A stretch of DNA of 10,000 nt from Trachelipus rathkii (taxonomy: Eukaryota > Arthropoda > Malacostraca > Isopoda > Trachelipodidae). Position 1 is the first letter of the stretch. Each line of letters begins with the position of its first letter. Positions 1 through 8,305 of the stretch are shown here, piece by piece. The notes below the pieces were generated by a model. The model was not told the origin of the DNA. It saw only the letters and a program-made list of their open reading frames with translations, and ran no database searches. The stretch covers positions 40,001 to 50,000 of the forward strand of contig JABUQX010087077.1 of the NCBI GenBank assembly GCA_015478945.1. The letters are read 5' to 3'. Position numbers and translations under genes: made by a program.

Positions 1-57
1 TTTCGATCACCTTGGACACCCTGATATACTATAAATATATTATATCAATATACTACT

Positions 58-341
58 AATGTTAAATATTGCATAATATCGTCAATTATATATAGACTGT
101 TAAAGAAGAATAATAATCAGACAAAGGTAAAGAATTAACTGCTTCTCGGGCTTGAACCACCGCCATGTTGCGACTGAGGACAATATCCCCGGTGCGTTAC
201 GATCCTCCAAGCCATAAAACTTGGATTCAAGAACAGTTATAAATGATACGGTCCTGAGGTGACCTCACTAGGTGTCTTAGCTGTCCTATCTCCTCGTTCT
301 TTAAATTGTTAGAATGTTAAATATTGCATTAATAATCGCAA
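58..341. repeat. Direct repeat pair bracketing a 230-240 bp segment
   Basis: The 17-mer aatgttaaatattgcat occurs at 58-74 and again at 313-329. It is followed in both places by a looser match (58-85 and 313-341). A 15-20 bp direct repeat around a SINE-like segment is what a target-site duplication made by LINE machinery looks like. That reading is inference, because the sequence is AT-rich and the looser extension could mean an older local duplication. Confidence 0.5.
79..312 (-). mobile_element. Probable tRNA-derived SINE remnant
   Basis: On the minus strand, 148-158 reads ggttcaagccc, which fits the RNA polymerase III B box (GGTTCRANYCY). About 30-40 bp upstream on that strand, at 189-209, lies a loose A-box-like stretch (tggaggatcgtaacgcaccg). 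The spacing matches a tRNA-type internal promoter. The flanking 17-bp direct repeat supports a retroposed element. About 100 bp precede the tRNA-like part on the minus strand (217-312). That is not usual for a simple tRNA SINE, so the element may be composite or the borders may be wrong. It is not a functional tRNA because no closing acceptor stem is visible. Confidence 0.4.
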
Positions 342-342
342 T

Positions 343-353
343 GTATATTATAC

Positions 354-385
<32 letters not shown>

Positions 386-436
386 TTATATATATATATA
401 TATTATATACTATATATAATTACTATATATAATAAT

Positions 437-470
<34 letters not shown>

Positions 471-486
471 CTAGTATATATATATT
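343..486. repeat. (TA)n microsatellite
   Basis: An almost pure alternating TA tract with occasional AA/TT interruptions. It directly abuts the 3' side of the minus-strand LINE remnant that starts at about 487. It may have arisen from the element's 3' tail, or the LINE may have inserted next to an existing tract. Confidence 0.95.
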
Positions 487-1920
487 GACACTGTGCTCCC
501 TTATTTGGTAACCTCAACGGGAGCCACAGGTCTCTCAGGGAGGAGATTTGATAGAGTATTCTGTAGGGAGCGAGTGGGGGGCACCTCAGCAGGTGGTGTT
601 CGACAGTTTCAGCTTCTATTAAGCATCTACGACAGAAGTTGGGAATGATGTGTCTTGTGAATCCGAAACCTAGTGCTTTTTTCTGGGATCGGGTAATGCC
701 GGACTATTAATCTATAGAGCGGAAGATTTGCATCTTCCGTGTAGTGTGTTGTTTATGTTGAAGATATTTCGGGGGCGTGGTGGGAGTTTATGAGGTGTTT
801 GGTGGGCAGTTGTTGAGGTATTCTGCTGTGTAAAGTGTGTATGAATGTGTTTTTGTGTGTGTATGAATGTATTTTGTATGTAGGGCAGGGAGAGGGATGA
901 AGTAACGAGTTTCGAAGTACTAAGAGGGAAACGGAAAGAGGGAGGGGGATATTAAACGGTATGTAAAGTGTGTTCGTTTTGTTGGTAGTTTATGGATGGG
1001 TTGGGTGGTCAAGAGCTTTGGAGTAGAATTGAGTTCTATCATATAAAATGATCCTAATTGGAGAACATTTTAGTTTCTCTCATAAGGTGTTGGATAGGGG
1101 TGTTTTAGAGAACCTGTGATTGTATCGTAGGGAGGATTTTTAGTAGATGGAGGTAACGAGGACTACAGATTTGGCTGATCCCATAGTTTGGTTGTAGTTT
1201 TTAGAATTGTTTGAATGTAGTTGACAGGGTGGTTATTTCGTAGCTGAATCTGTGTTGAGATAGAGGTTCGTAGGACATTTAAATTTTTTGTTTGCTGTTC
1301 TTATGATGTTTTGAATGTGTGAGGTGTAAAGGTGAAGTGGGTGTAGAAGGTTATTCCGAGTATTTTTAGGTGTTTTGTTTTTAGGGGGATGATGGAGTTA
1401 TTTGGGTTTTGCTTGTGGGTGAAGAGATGATTGGTGTCTGTCTGTGGTGATCAAAGTTATGGATGATTTCTCGGCAGAGGCTGACATCTGTTGGAAGATA
1501 ACCAAGCCTCTAATGTGATTTAGGTTAAATCTGAGCGAGATTTTGTGGCAGGTGGGTACTGAACGGGTTTGATATATGTTATAGTAATGTCTCTCTGCGT
1601 AGGTGCATTAGTTCGGAATTTATTAGTTGGGGCGTAGGGAATATCACCTGTAAAAGAAGGTTAAACAGGAATGGAGAAAGAATGGCTCCCTGTGGGACTC
1701 CATTTCTTAGTTTTACTGTTTAAGAGATTTGATGTTTGCTGGATGGATACCTGAGCAGCTGAGTCCAGAATATAAAAATAGATAGCCATTTTTGAATTTT
1801 GTGAGGGGAGAATTTAGAATTTTTGGATGAGAATTGTTGTCCTATGGTAACTGTGTCAAAAGGCTTTACGTGATATCAACTAGCGCAGAGCATAGTTCTG
1901 TGGGATGGTGTTTTGTTTAA
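487..1920 (-). pseudogene. Degenerate, 5'-truncated LINE reverse transcriptase (Jockey/CR1-like)
   Basis: This is the remnant of the ORF2 of a non-LTR retrotransposon, which would copy its RNA into DNA at a nicked target. Reading the minus strand from high to low coordinates, I see in order: RT motif A at about 1849-1880 (VDIT, then a one-base shift, then KAFDTV); motif B at about 1651-1706 (NGVPQGAILSPFLFNLLL); a damaged motif C around 1580-1605, where YADDITIT is replaced by a frameshifted YAE...ITIT; the post-RT segment KTKHLKILGITFYTHFTFTP at about 1322-1383; and a C-terminal zinc knuckle FCRRCLIEAETVEHHLLRCP at about 577-637 (CxxC, H, C). The frame changes several times and contains stops, so it is not functional. 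The endonuclease and the RT N-terminus are missing beyond about 1920. The motif order and knuckle fit Jockey, CR1 or R1-type elements; the exact clade is not resolved. Part of it (1488-~1641) lies inside the duplicated unit. Confidence 0.88.
577..637 (-). other. LINE C-terminal zinc knuckle (CCHC-type)
   Basis: The minus-strand translation has CRRC, then H and C with spacing close to Cx2C-x8/9-H-x4-C, followed by P and a leucine-rich tail (ISSLRDLWLPLRLPNK). This is the knuckle found at the end of Jockey/R1/I-group ORF2 proteins, thought to bind nucleic acid. It is the best-preserved part of the element, with about 65 consecutive codons open. Confidence 0.8.
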
Positions 1921-2114
1921 TCCATTTACGATAAAATATTCATTGGATAGCAATTTCAAAGTATAAAAAAAAATACTTATATTATTTTATATATATAAAA
2001 AAATTCTTCTTCTTGCTCTTTTAAGAAAATGAAATAACTTTCTCCATTTGTGTTTTATAGCTATGGTGAACGCATAATAATTGAAGCCAGTTCTGTTAGT
2101 CTTTCCTCCCATGT

Positions 2115-2115
<1 letters not shown>
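1905..2115. other. AT-rich interval, no gene
   Basis: The sequence between the 5' end of the LINE and the AG tract. It aligns with about 5570-5785 of unit 2 (the shared run with attcttcttcttg, then gctatggtgaa, then agccagttctgttagtc). No motif or long frame is convincing. Confidence 0.6.

Positions 2116-2209
<94 letters not shown>
2116..2209 (+). repeat. (AG)n microsatellite with GAAA lead, unit 1
   Basis: Starts as gaaagaaagaaag and becomes a pure AG run of about 80 bp. It is a purine-only strand. It matches the tract in unit 2 in position and almost in length. Any frame through it encodes only alternating Arg-Glu and should be ignored. Confidence 0.97.
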
Positions 2210-3070
<861 letters not shown>

Positions 3071-3099
3071 TGTGGTGATATTTAAGATTTGTATATACA

Positions 3100-3155
3100 T
3101 GTTATGTATTCATGTATGGTATATGTGTAGGTATTATGTATGTATGTATATGTGA
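3100..3155 (+). repeat. TATG-type microsatellite, unit 1
   Basis: Short impure run of tatg/tgta repeats just upstream of the SINE, also present at about 6785-6840 in unit 2. Confidence 0.75.
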
Positions 3156-3182
3156 GATTTTTTGTAATATTTATTTAATTAA

Positions 3183-3390
3183 GTGCCCGATAGTTCAGTG
3201 GGTAGAGCACTCTGCCAAAACAAAGAGAAGGTCCAGGTCTGCAACTGGTAGGATGGGAGAATGTGAATCTTGTTCGCCTATTCGGCTTAGCTCGTCCCCT
3301 GCTTGGACGTTAAATGATACAATCTATGTCCTCCTAGATTAGGGCTATCTGCCCGTGAGTGGTGCGTTATCTGTAAAAAGAAAAAAAAGC
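3183..3390 (+). mobile_element. tRNA-derived SINE, copy in unit 1
   Basis: The 5' part is tRNA-like, beginning gcccgatagttcagtgggta with an RNA polymerase III A box (tagttcagtgg) at 3191-3201. The B box is damaged (ggtctgcaact at 3236-3246, against ggttcgcaact in the other copy). A tRNA-unrelated body of about 130 bp follows, with the string cttggacgttaaatga. The element ends in an A-rich tail (3374-3388). Acceptor-stem pairing is lost, so it is a retroposon and not a tRNA gene. It was in place before the segment was duplicated. The SINE family name is not known to me. Confidence 0.82.
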
Positions 3391-3520
3391 TAACAAATAT
3401 ACCATGTTGCTGTTTATTCTATTGTACAGTTTAAACACCTCTAATGCTTCTCTTCATGTTGTAGCAGGCACGCACCAATCATATAAGATGTTAAGCAGAT
3501 TGTCGCTATTTAATTTCAGC

Positions 3521-3571
3521 ACTCACAACACACAACACACACACACACCACACACTACACACACACACACA
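3521..3571 (+). repeat. (CA)n microsatellite, unit 1
   Basis: Impure CA run with single-base breaks (acaac, acc, acta). The counterpart in unit 2 is at 7208-7258. Confidence 0.92.
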
Positions 3572-3988
3572 TATCTTTTGTATATGGGGCTTGATATAGC
3601 CACACATTAAACAGTCGAGTGGAAGTTTTGGCTCGAGTATCTCAGTTTGTGCAACATTTGAATGTTCATTGTGTTGGCTAAGAAGAATACACTTAAGTTC
3701 TCTGTGTTAAATTTCATATATTTGTGCAACATAGGACTGTTGTTACATATAGTTTAATGTAACATAGGGTTTTGTTTGATAGAGCTAAAGTCTATGTATT
3801 ATCTAACTTATATCTCTTTTAAGAATGTTCATTTAAAGGGTAAAACTCCTCTTTGGTTCGTACCCCTCTCAGTTTGGAGACCATAAGACACTTTTGAGTG
3901 TATTGAAACTATGTTATTCATATCTAGCATCACTCGTAAACATATATAAACACATTAATATTATGGTGATAAGCACATATTTACTACA
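3572..3988. other. Unassigned AT-rich interval, unit 1
   Basis: No gene or known element recognised. It matches 7259-7677 in unit 2 with many small differences. The least similar part is about 3713-3830, which has only patchy similarity to about 7400-7510. Confidence 0.55.
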
Positions 3989-3990
3989 CT

Positions 3991-4025
3991 CGGCACCGGC
4001 ACGGCCCTGCACCGGTGTCGGTACC
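3991..4025. repeat. GC-rich imperfect inverted repeat (hairpin), unit 1
   Basis: The arms ggcaccggcacgg and ccggtgtcggtacc surround a short spacer containing ccctgca and can fold with one or two mismatches or G-T pairs. It is a small GC island in AT-rich sequence, conserved in unit 2 at 7679-7712. Confidence 0.65.
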
Positions 4026-4049
4026 AATTCTGAAATGATTCATTTGATC

Positions 4050-4640
4050 TACCTTACGAAACTTCATCTTTTCTCTCACCAACTCACTCTGTTTTTTCTT
4101 CTTTTTTCGCAGCTGAGGCATCCTCAAGGGGGGTCCCAAACTGTCATGTTTGAAGTTACGAAAACCCCAAAAATTCGGAATCTATGTCCTTTTGAAACAT
4201 ATATAAACACATCTCAATTGACTCAATATGCATACTGGAGACAGAATTCCAGGTCTTGGCCCAGCCATCCCAAACTCCGGCTCCGGCCTCATGTGCTCCG
4301 TCATTATGAGACTTCTTTCTTACTTCTTCTTTCTTTTCTTCCTTCCTCCTTCCTCCGCCTTCTCTTTTCTTTCCTCCTCTTCTTCTTCGACCTCCTCCTC
4401 CTTCTTCGTCTTTGTCTTTGCAATCTGGTGCTTTTTCCTTCTTTTTTTTCAGCTGAGCTCCCTCCTCAAGGGGTCCTACCAAATTCATTTTTTGGGTTAC
4501 GAAAAACCCTCAATCGGAATCTTAGCTTGTGAAAACATAATATAACACCCATCAATTGACTCAACTATGAAGCTGGAGCCAGGAAATTTTCAGTCTGGCT
4601 CCGTCATCACAAACCCGGCTCCGGCTCAATGTGCTCAGGC
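4050..4640 (+). repeat. ~330-340 bp tandem repeat, unit 1
   Basis: Two neighbouring monomers share, in order: a pyrimidine tract ending in cagctgag (4110 and 4450, period 340), a C/G-rich ctcaagg hairpin, a gttacgaaaa segment, a ggaatct block, an ataaacac/ataacacc block ahead of tcaattgactcaa, an ixed ccag/tctggc region and ctccggctc followed by atgtgctc. A TATA-like atatataaa lies at 4199-4207. The function is unknown. It resembles a satellite or an internal repeat of an unclassified element. Confidence 0.8.
4314..4450 (+). repeat. Pyrimidine (TTC/TCC) tract, unit 1
   Basis: Almost pure C/T sequence of mixed ttc, tcc and ctt units, broken by a short gtctttgcaatctggtgc segment near the end. 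The complementary strand is purine-rich, and its Lys/Glu/Arg-only frame is low-complexity translation, not a gene. It ends in a run of T then cag, which resembles a 3' splice acceptor. Confidence 0.85.
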
Positions 4641-4948
4641 AATAAACTCATTACTCTGATTTCATTTATTCTCTTCTATTCACTCACCAAATTTTAACCT
4701 TCTAAGTCCTTTTCCTGGTTTTGGGGGCTCAGACAGCCTCCCTTCCTTGGACGTGGCGGCATGAAACCTCGGGCCCAGGCAGGTAGCACCTTCACCAACC
4801 AATGTATCTAGTTTGAAGAGGATACCTTAACTTAAAAACCTTTAAAAACCAAAATAATATATGATGAGCACCGCACAGCAAAGACCGGTGCAAGGGCCTA
4901 AGGGCTGCTCCGATCCACTCGGTAATGCAAGAAATCAACTCGGCATAC
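4641..4948. other. Unassigned segment between the two tandem repeats, unit 1
   Basis: Moderate-GC sequence that includes ccttggacgtggcggc and ctcgggcccaggcagg. It closely matches about 8307-8600 in unit 2. A GC-rich string caccgg-like region near 4868-4895 partly mirrors the hairpin at 3991. No protein or RNA family is recognised. Confidence 0.5.
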
Positions 4949-5216
4949 GTCAAAACAATAGTGGAGACACTAAGTTCAACTCTCTAACTCGAAAAATAAC
5001 AAAGTTGAATACTTGCACTAGAAAAAAGGGGGTATGGGTACTAACTCATAGTAGGAAGGAACCATCCTAACAACTCTAATACACACCAATCGAATCCTCA
5101 TACCTCAAAACATAGGGTAGACACTAATATTAGGTGTATTCTATGACGTAGGACATGTTCATGCGGCCTAGAAGTGCCCTAAGAAAGGGGGCGGTACTAA
5201 CGCATAGACGAAAGCA
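4949..5216 (+). repeat. ~150 bp satellite, about two monomers, unit 1
   Basis: Repeated markers are a tac-tcaaaacata-type start followed by gacactaa, then a gcgg/gtatgggtactaac-type segment. The array stops at 5216 (aaagca) and is joined directly to LINE sequence (ctgttg). In unit 2 the same point (8860-8865) continues into the satellite. This marks the duplication junction. Confidence 0.8.
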
Positions 5217-5375
5217 CTGTTGAAGATAACCAAGGCTCTAGGTGATTTAAGGGAATCCTGAGCGAGATTTGCTGGCAAGTGGGTATGAAAGGGTTTTGAT
5301 ATAGTTATACGTAATGTCTTGCTGCGTATGTCATTAGTTCGGAATTTATAGTTTTGGGGCGTAGGGATATCACTC
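5217..5375 (-). mobile_element. LINE fragment (motif C region), unit 2
   Basis: Matches 1488-1641 of the LINE remnant. On the minus strand it contains the damaged YADD region (tacgca followed by gcaagacatta). It has lost motifs A and B, which are present in unit 1. It is further decayed by small indels, such as the loss of several bases around 5240-5280, and does not encode protein. Confidence 0.8.
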
Positions 5376-5570
5376 CAACCAGGTAAGCAAGGATTACAAA
5401 TTTATCATAATTAAACTATTAATAAGAATTACATTGGTTTAGTTGATTTGAAAGGTAAGTCTATATTGGATTTTGATACGAGAGTTATTAACTATAATTT
5501 ATTGCTATCATATAAAAATAATACCCTTGTAAAAGTAGAGAACTGGAATACTTATCAGCCAGTGAGGGAA
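5376..5570. other. Unit-2-specific block replacing the LINE RT core
   Basis: About 195 bp that I cannot align to the corresponding 259 bp in unit 1 (about 1642-1900, LINE motifs A and B). Similarity resumes near atggtgttt (unit 1 about 1906, unit 2 about 5570). An open frame on the plus strand runs from about 5415 to 5672 (86 codons, no ATG; it includes LVDLKGKSILDFDTRVIN) and crosses the right border. It has mixed, protein-like composition, unlike the microsatellite frames, but I recognise no family. Confidence 0.5.
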
Positions 5571-5784
5571 ATGGTGTTTGTTTTTAATGATGCAATAGTT
5601 TCTACTGAAATAGTCATTGATAACAATTTTCAAACTATAAAAACAAAATATTTAATATTATTTTATATATAAAAAAAATTCTTCTTCTTGGTCTTTTAAA
5701 ATGAAATAACTTTCCCTTATGTTGACGTAAGCTATGGTGAACCATAATAATTGAAGCCAGTTCTGTTAGTCTTTCCTCCCATGT

Positions 5785-5785
<1 letters not shown>

Positions 5786-5878
<93 letters not shown>
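5786..5878 (+). repeat. (AG)n microsatellite, unit 2
   Basis: Begins gaaagaaagaaag, then a pure AG run. It is the partner of 2116-2209 and almost the same length. Confidence 0.97.
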
Positions 5879-5882
<4 letters not shown>

Positions 5883-6175
5883 TAAAATCCTTAACAATCC
5901 AAATGGGACTGGTAAGTATGGACCTTATGACTCATGAAATTCCTCTCTACACTGGTTTTGAAATTCCATCCAAGAAAAGGAATGGCAATACTTTTTGTCG
6001 TTACATTTTAGCATTGATCCTAACACTAAGCATCCTCGTTTCTCCATTAACAGAAAGCAGAAGTTCTGTTGCAACTTCCAAAAAGATTGAAAAATTTTCT
6101 TCTATGTTTTGCTTGAAAATCTTTCTAAACAATGATCACATTTTCATTATGATTAAGAGTAGTTGCTGTCACTAA
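5879..6175 (+). other. 98-codon open frame of unknown status
   Basis: ATG at the end of the AG tract, open for 98 codons. It has a hydrophobic stretch at about residues 42-57 (ILALILTLSILVSPL) that could be a membrane segment or late signal sequence, followed by a Ser/Lys-rich part. In unit 1 the same sequence is broken by indels. A donor-like ctg|gtaagtatg lies 30 bp inside it. There is no family match from memory. Chance survival of a frame in unit 2 is the simplest explanation. Confidence 0.15.
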
Positions 6176-6566
6176 TGATAAGACTGTATGCAATACTCAT
6201 AATCGACGAGTGACAGAGAATAAAGTTGAAAGAAATAAATTAAATTTTATAATCTTTTTAGCTCGTGATTACGTATTTCAAAAAATTTAAGATTTATAAA
6301 AAAAGTTCAATATCTTGAGACATCTCAAACACCCCTCAAGCTTCAACTTGCTTTAAAACCTTCTCTAATTCTTAACAACCCATCGTAACTTTCCACCCAC
6401 CCTGTTTTACACAATCGTGTTAGGGTTGTCCATTTTGTCTCTGGAAAAATGCCTTCCTATTCTTTTCTAATTAAAAAGGGTGTTCAACTTTGATTACTTT
6501 AAAATAAGGGCCCCAATTTTTTTCACTGCCAATAAAGTTCTAACTCAAATGAATGTAATAGCAGCG
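6176..6566. other. Unassigned conserved block, unit 2
   Basis: Continuation of the block shared with unit 1 (2517-2904). The stretch from about 6261 to 6396 is almost identical between units. Nothing is recognised in it. Confidence 0.5.
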
Positions 6567-6571
6567 AATAA

Positions 6572-6662
<91 letters not shown>

Positions 6663-6690
6663 TAATAATAATAAATAATAATAATTAATA
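6567..6690 (+). repeat. (AAT)n microsatellite, unit 2
   Basis: About 120 bp of AAT repeats with a few interruptions, about 40 bp shorter than the tract in unit 1. It is followed by ~60 bp (to about 6750) with no counterpart in unit 1. Confidence 0.96.
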
Positions 6691-6784
6691 TACATAATAA
6701 TACACCTAAAAAATATACTAATGAATAATGGATAATACTTTTTTAATTGTTGGTGATATTTAATATTTGTAATACATTTTTATG

Positions 6785-6840
6785 TCATAGTGAATGTATG
6801 TATATGTGTATGTATTATGTATGTTATGTATATGTATATT
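6785..6840 (+). repeat. TATG-type microsatellite, unit 2
   Basis: Impure tatg/tgta run immediately before the SINE, the counterpart of 3100-3155. Confidence 0.75.
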
Positions 6841-6869
6841 TTTTGTTATAGTTATTTATATTAAAAAGC

Positions 6870-7072
6870 GCCCGGTAGTTCAGTGGTAGAGCACTCGCCA
6901 AACATAGCGAGGGTCCCAGGTTCGCAACTGGTATGAATGGAGAATGTGAGCTATTCTCTCTTTGGCTTAGCTTCGTCCTGCTTGGACGTTAAATGAGTAC
7001 AACCCCCCCTCCTAGATTCAAGGGTTACTCCCGTGAGTGGTGGCGTTTAATCTTTGTAAAAAAGAAAAAAAA
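6870..7072 (+). mobile_element. tRNA-derived SINE, copy in unit 2
   Basis: The better-preserved copy. It has A box tagttcagtgg at 6876-6886 and B box ggttcgcaact at 6919-6929. An anticodon-arm-like stem (ctcgc/gcgag) surrounds an 8-nt loop at about 6893-6911, and a T-arm stem (ccag/ctgg) is present. The head resembles a tRNA of the ttcagtggtagagc type (glycine-like wording, not certain). The acceptor stem cannot close. The body contains tgcttggacgttaaatga, and the element ends in a G-broken A-rich tail at about 7058-7072. It is a retroposon; the internal promoter looks intact enough for RNA polymerase III, but activity cannot be judged. Confidence 0.85.
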
Positions 7073-7207
7073 GCTAACAATATACCATGGGTTGCTGTAT
7101 TCTATTCTACAGTTTAACACCCTCTAAATCTCTCTTCATTGTTGCAAGCACAGCACCATCGATATAAAATGTTGCAAGCAGATTGTCGCTATTTATTCAG
7201 CAACTTC

Positions 7208-7258
7208 CACACACCAAACACACCCACACATACACACCACACACCAACACACACACAT
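7208..7258 (+). repeat. (CA)n microsatellite, unit 2
   Basis: Impure CA run with breaks (caaac, ccc, atac), the counterpart of 3521-3571. Confidence 0.9.
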
Positions 7259-7677
7259 ATATATGTACATGGGCTTGATATAGCACACATTAAAACAAGT
7301 CGAGGTGGAAGTTTTGGCTCGAGTATCTACTCAGTTGTGCAACATTTGAATGTCATTGTGTATGGCTAAGAGAATACCACTTAAGTTCTCTGTGTTAATG
7401 TTTGCATATATGTTGTGTCAACAATAGGACTGTGGTTAACATATATTTATTAACATAAATCTATATTGAATATCTAATAAGTTTATGTATTATTAACTTA
7501 TACCCTTTTAAAATTTAATTTAAAAGGATAAAACTCCATTTTGGGGTTCGGTCTCATCTCAAATGGAGTCCCTAAACACCTTTGAGTGTATTGAAACTGT
7601 GTTATTCATACTCTACATCATTCTGGGGCTCATTTATAAAGAAATTAATATTATGGTTATACAAAAATTTACTAACT
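7259..7677. other. Unassigned AT-rich interval, unit 2
   Basis: Counterpart of 3572-3988. No gene, RNA or named element is recognised. Confidence 0.55.
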
Positions 7678-7678
7678 C

Positions 7679-7712
7679 GGCACCGCACCGGCCCTGCACC
7701 GGTGTCGGTACC
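7679..7712. repeat. GC-rich inverted repeat (hairpin), unit 2
   Basis: The arms ggcaccgcaccgg and ccggtgtcggtacc fold with one bulge and one mismatch around a ~7-nt spacer (ccctgca). This copy pairs better than the one at 3991. It contains the palindrome caccggtg, which recurs at about 8540. Confidence 0.75.
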
Positions 7713-7739
7713 AATACCTCCAATGAGTCATTTGATCTA

Positions 7740-8305
7740 CCTTACGAAACTTCATCTTTTCTCTCACCAACTCACTCTGTGTTTTTCTTCTTTTTTCCAG
7801 CTGAGGCCTCCTCAAGGGGGGTCCTCAAACTCATTTTGGAGTTACGAAACCCCAAAATTCGGAATCTATGTCCTTTGAAACATATATAAACACATCTCAA
7901 TTGACTCAATATGCAGCTGGAGACAGAATTCCAGTCTGGCTCCACCGTCACAAACTCCGGCTCCGGCTCATGTGCTCCGTCATATGAGACTTCTTCTTAC
8001 TTCTTCCTTCTTTCTCCTTCCTCCTCCTCCTCCTTCTTCTTCTTCTTCCTCCTCCTTCTTCTTCTTCCTCCTCCTCCTTCTTCTTCTTTGTCTTGCACTC
8101 TGTGCTTTTTCTTCTTTTTTTCAGCTGAGTCCCCCTCAAGGGGGTCCTCAAACTCATTTTGGGGTTACGAAACCCTCAAATTCGGAATCTATGTCCTTTG
8201 AAACATATATAAACACAAATCAATTAACTCAATAGGCAGCTGGAACCAGAATTCCAGTCTGGCTCCGCAATCACAAACTCCGGCTCCGGCTCATGTGCTC
8301 CGACA
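7740..8305 (+). repeat. ~325 bp tandem repeat, unit 2
   Basis: Monomers are marked by cagctgag at 7798 and 8122 (period 324). Each carries: a Y-tract ending in cag; a ccctcaaggggg-type hairpin; ttttgg(a/g)gttacgaaaccc with its inverted half (7834-7857 and about 8157-8180); a gaaacatatataaacac TATA-like stretch; and ctccggctccggctcatg. Only the first ~20 bp of the next Y-tract region are missing after the second monomer. The function is unknown. Confidence 0.85.
7988..8122 (+). repeat. Pyrimidine (TTC/TCC) mirror-repeat tract, unit 2
   Basis: Nearly pure C/T. The sequence around 8048-8055 (cctcctcc) is flanked by ttcttcttctt on both sides in mirror symmetry, then by tcc repeats again. Such mirror-symmetric homopurine-homopyrimidine tracts can form intramolecular triplex (H-DNA). 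Frames on either strand are low-complexity and not genes. Confidence 0.88.

Larger units (their letters stand above)
1..342. other. AT-rich flank with no gene
   Basis: No coding frame is supported here. The stretch is AT-rich at both ends and more GC-balanced between about 140 and 300. The middle part holds a tRNA-like segment on the minus strand (separate entry), and a direct repeat brackets that segment. Nothing else is recognisable. Confidence 0.6.

Noticed and set aside
257..267. Short palindrome gaggtgacctc
   Set aside because: It has only 5-bp arms and is expected by chance in this length of sequence.
4156..4488. 110-codon minus-strand Lys/Glu/Arg/Gly-rich frame, and its counterpart at 7948-8157
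   Set aside because: It reads the purine strand of the TTC/TCC tracts, and composition alone explains the absence of stops.
3894..4532. 212-codon plus-strand frame, the longest in the window
   Set aside because: It runs through the tandem repeat and pyrimidine tract (Leu/Phe/Ser-rich). The matching region of unit 2 is split into separate shorter frames, and no domain is recognisable.
4740..4760. Shared string cttggacgt between the SINE body and the segment near 4747 and 8410
   Set aside because: Nine bases are shared and the flanks do not align, so common origin is not supported.
6870..6942. Functional tRNA gene at the SINE head
   Set aside because: The A and B boxes and two stems are visible, but the acceptor stem does not close, the anticodon loop has 8 bases, and a SINE body with an A-rich tail follows.
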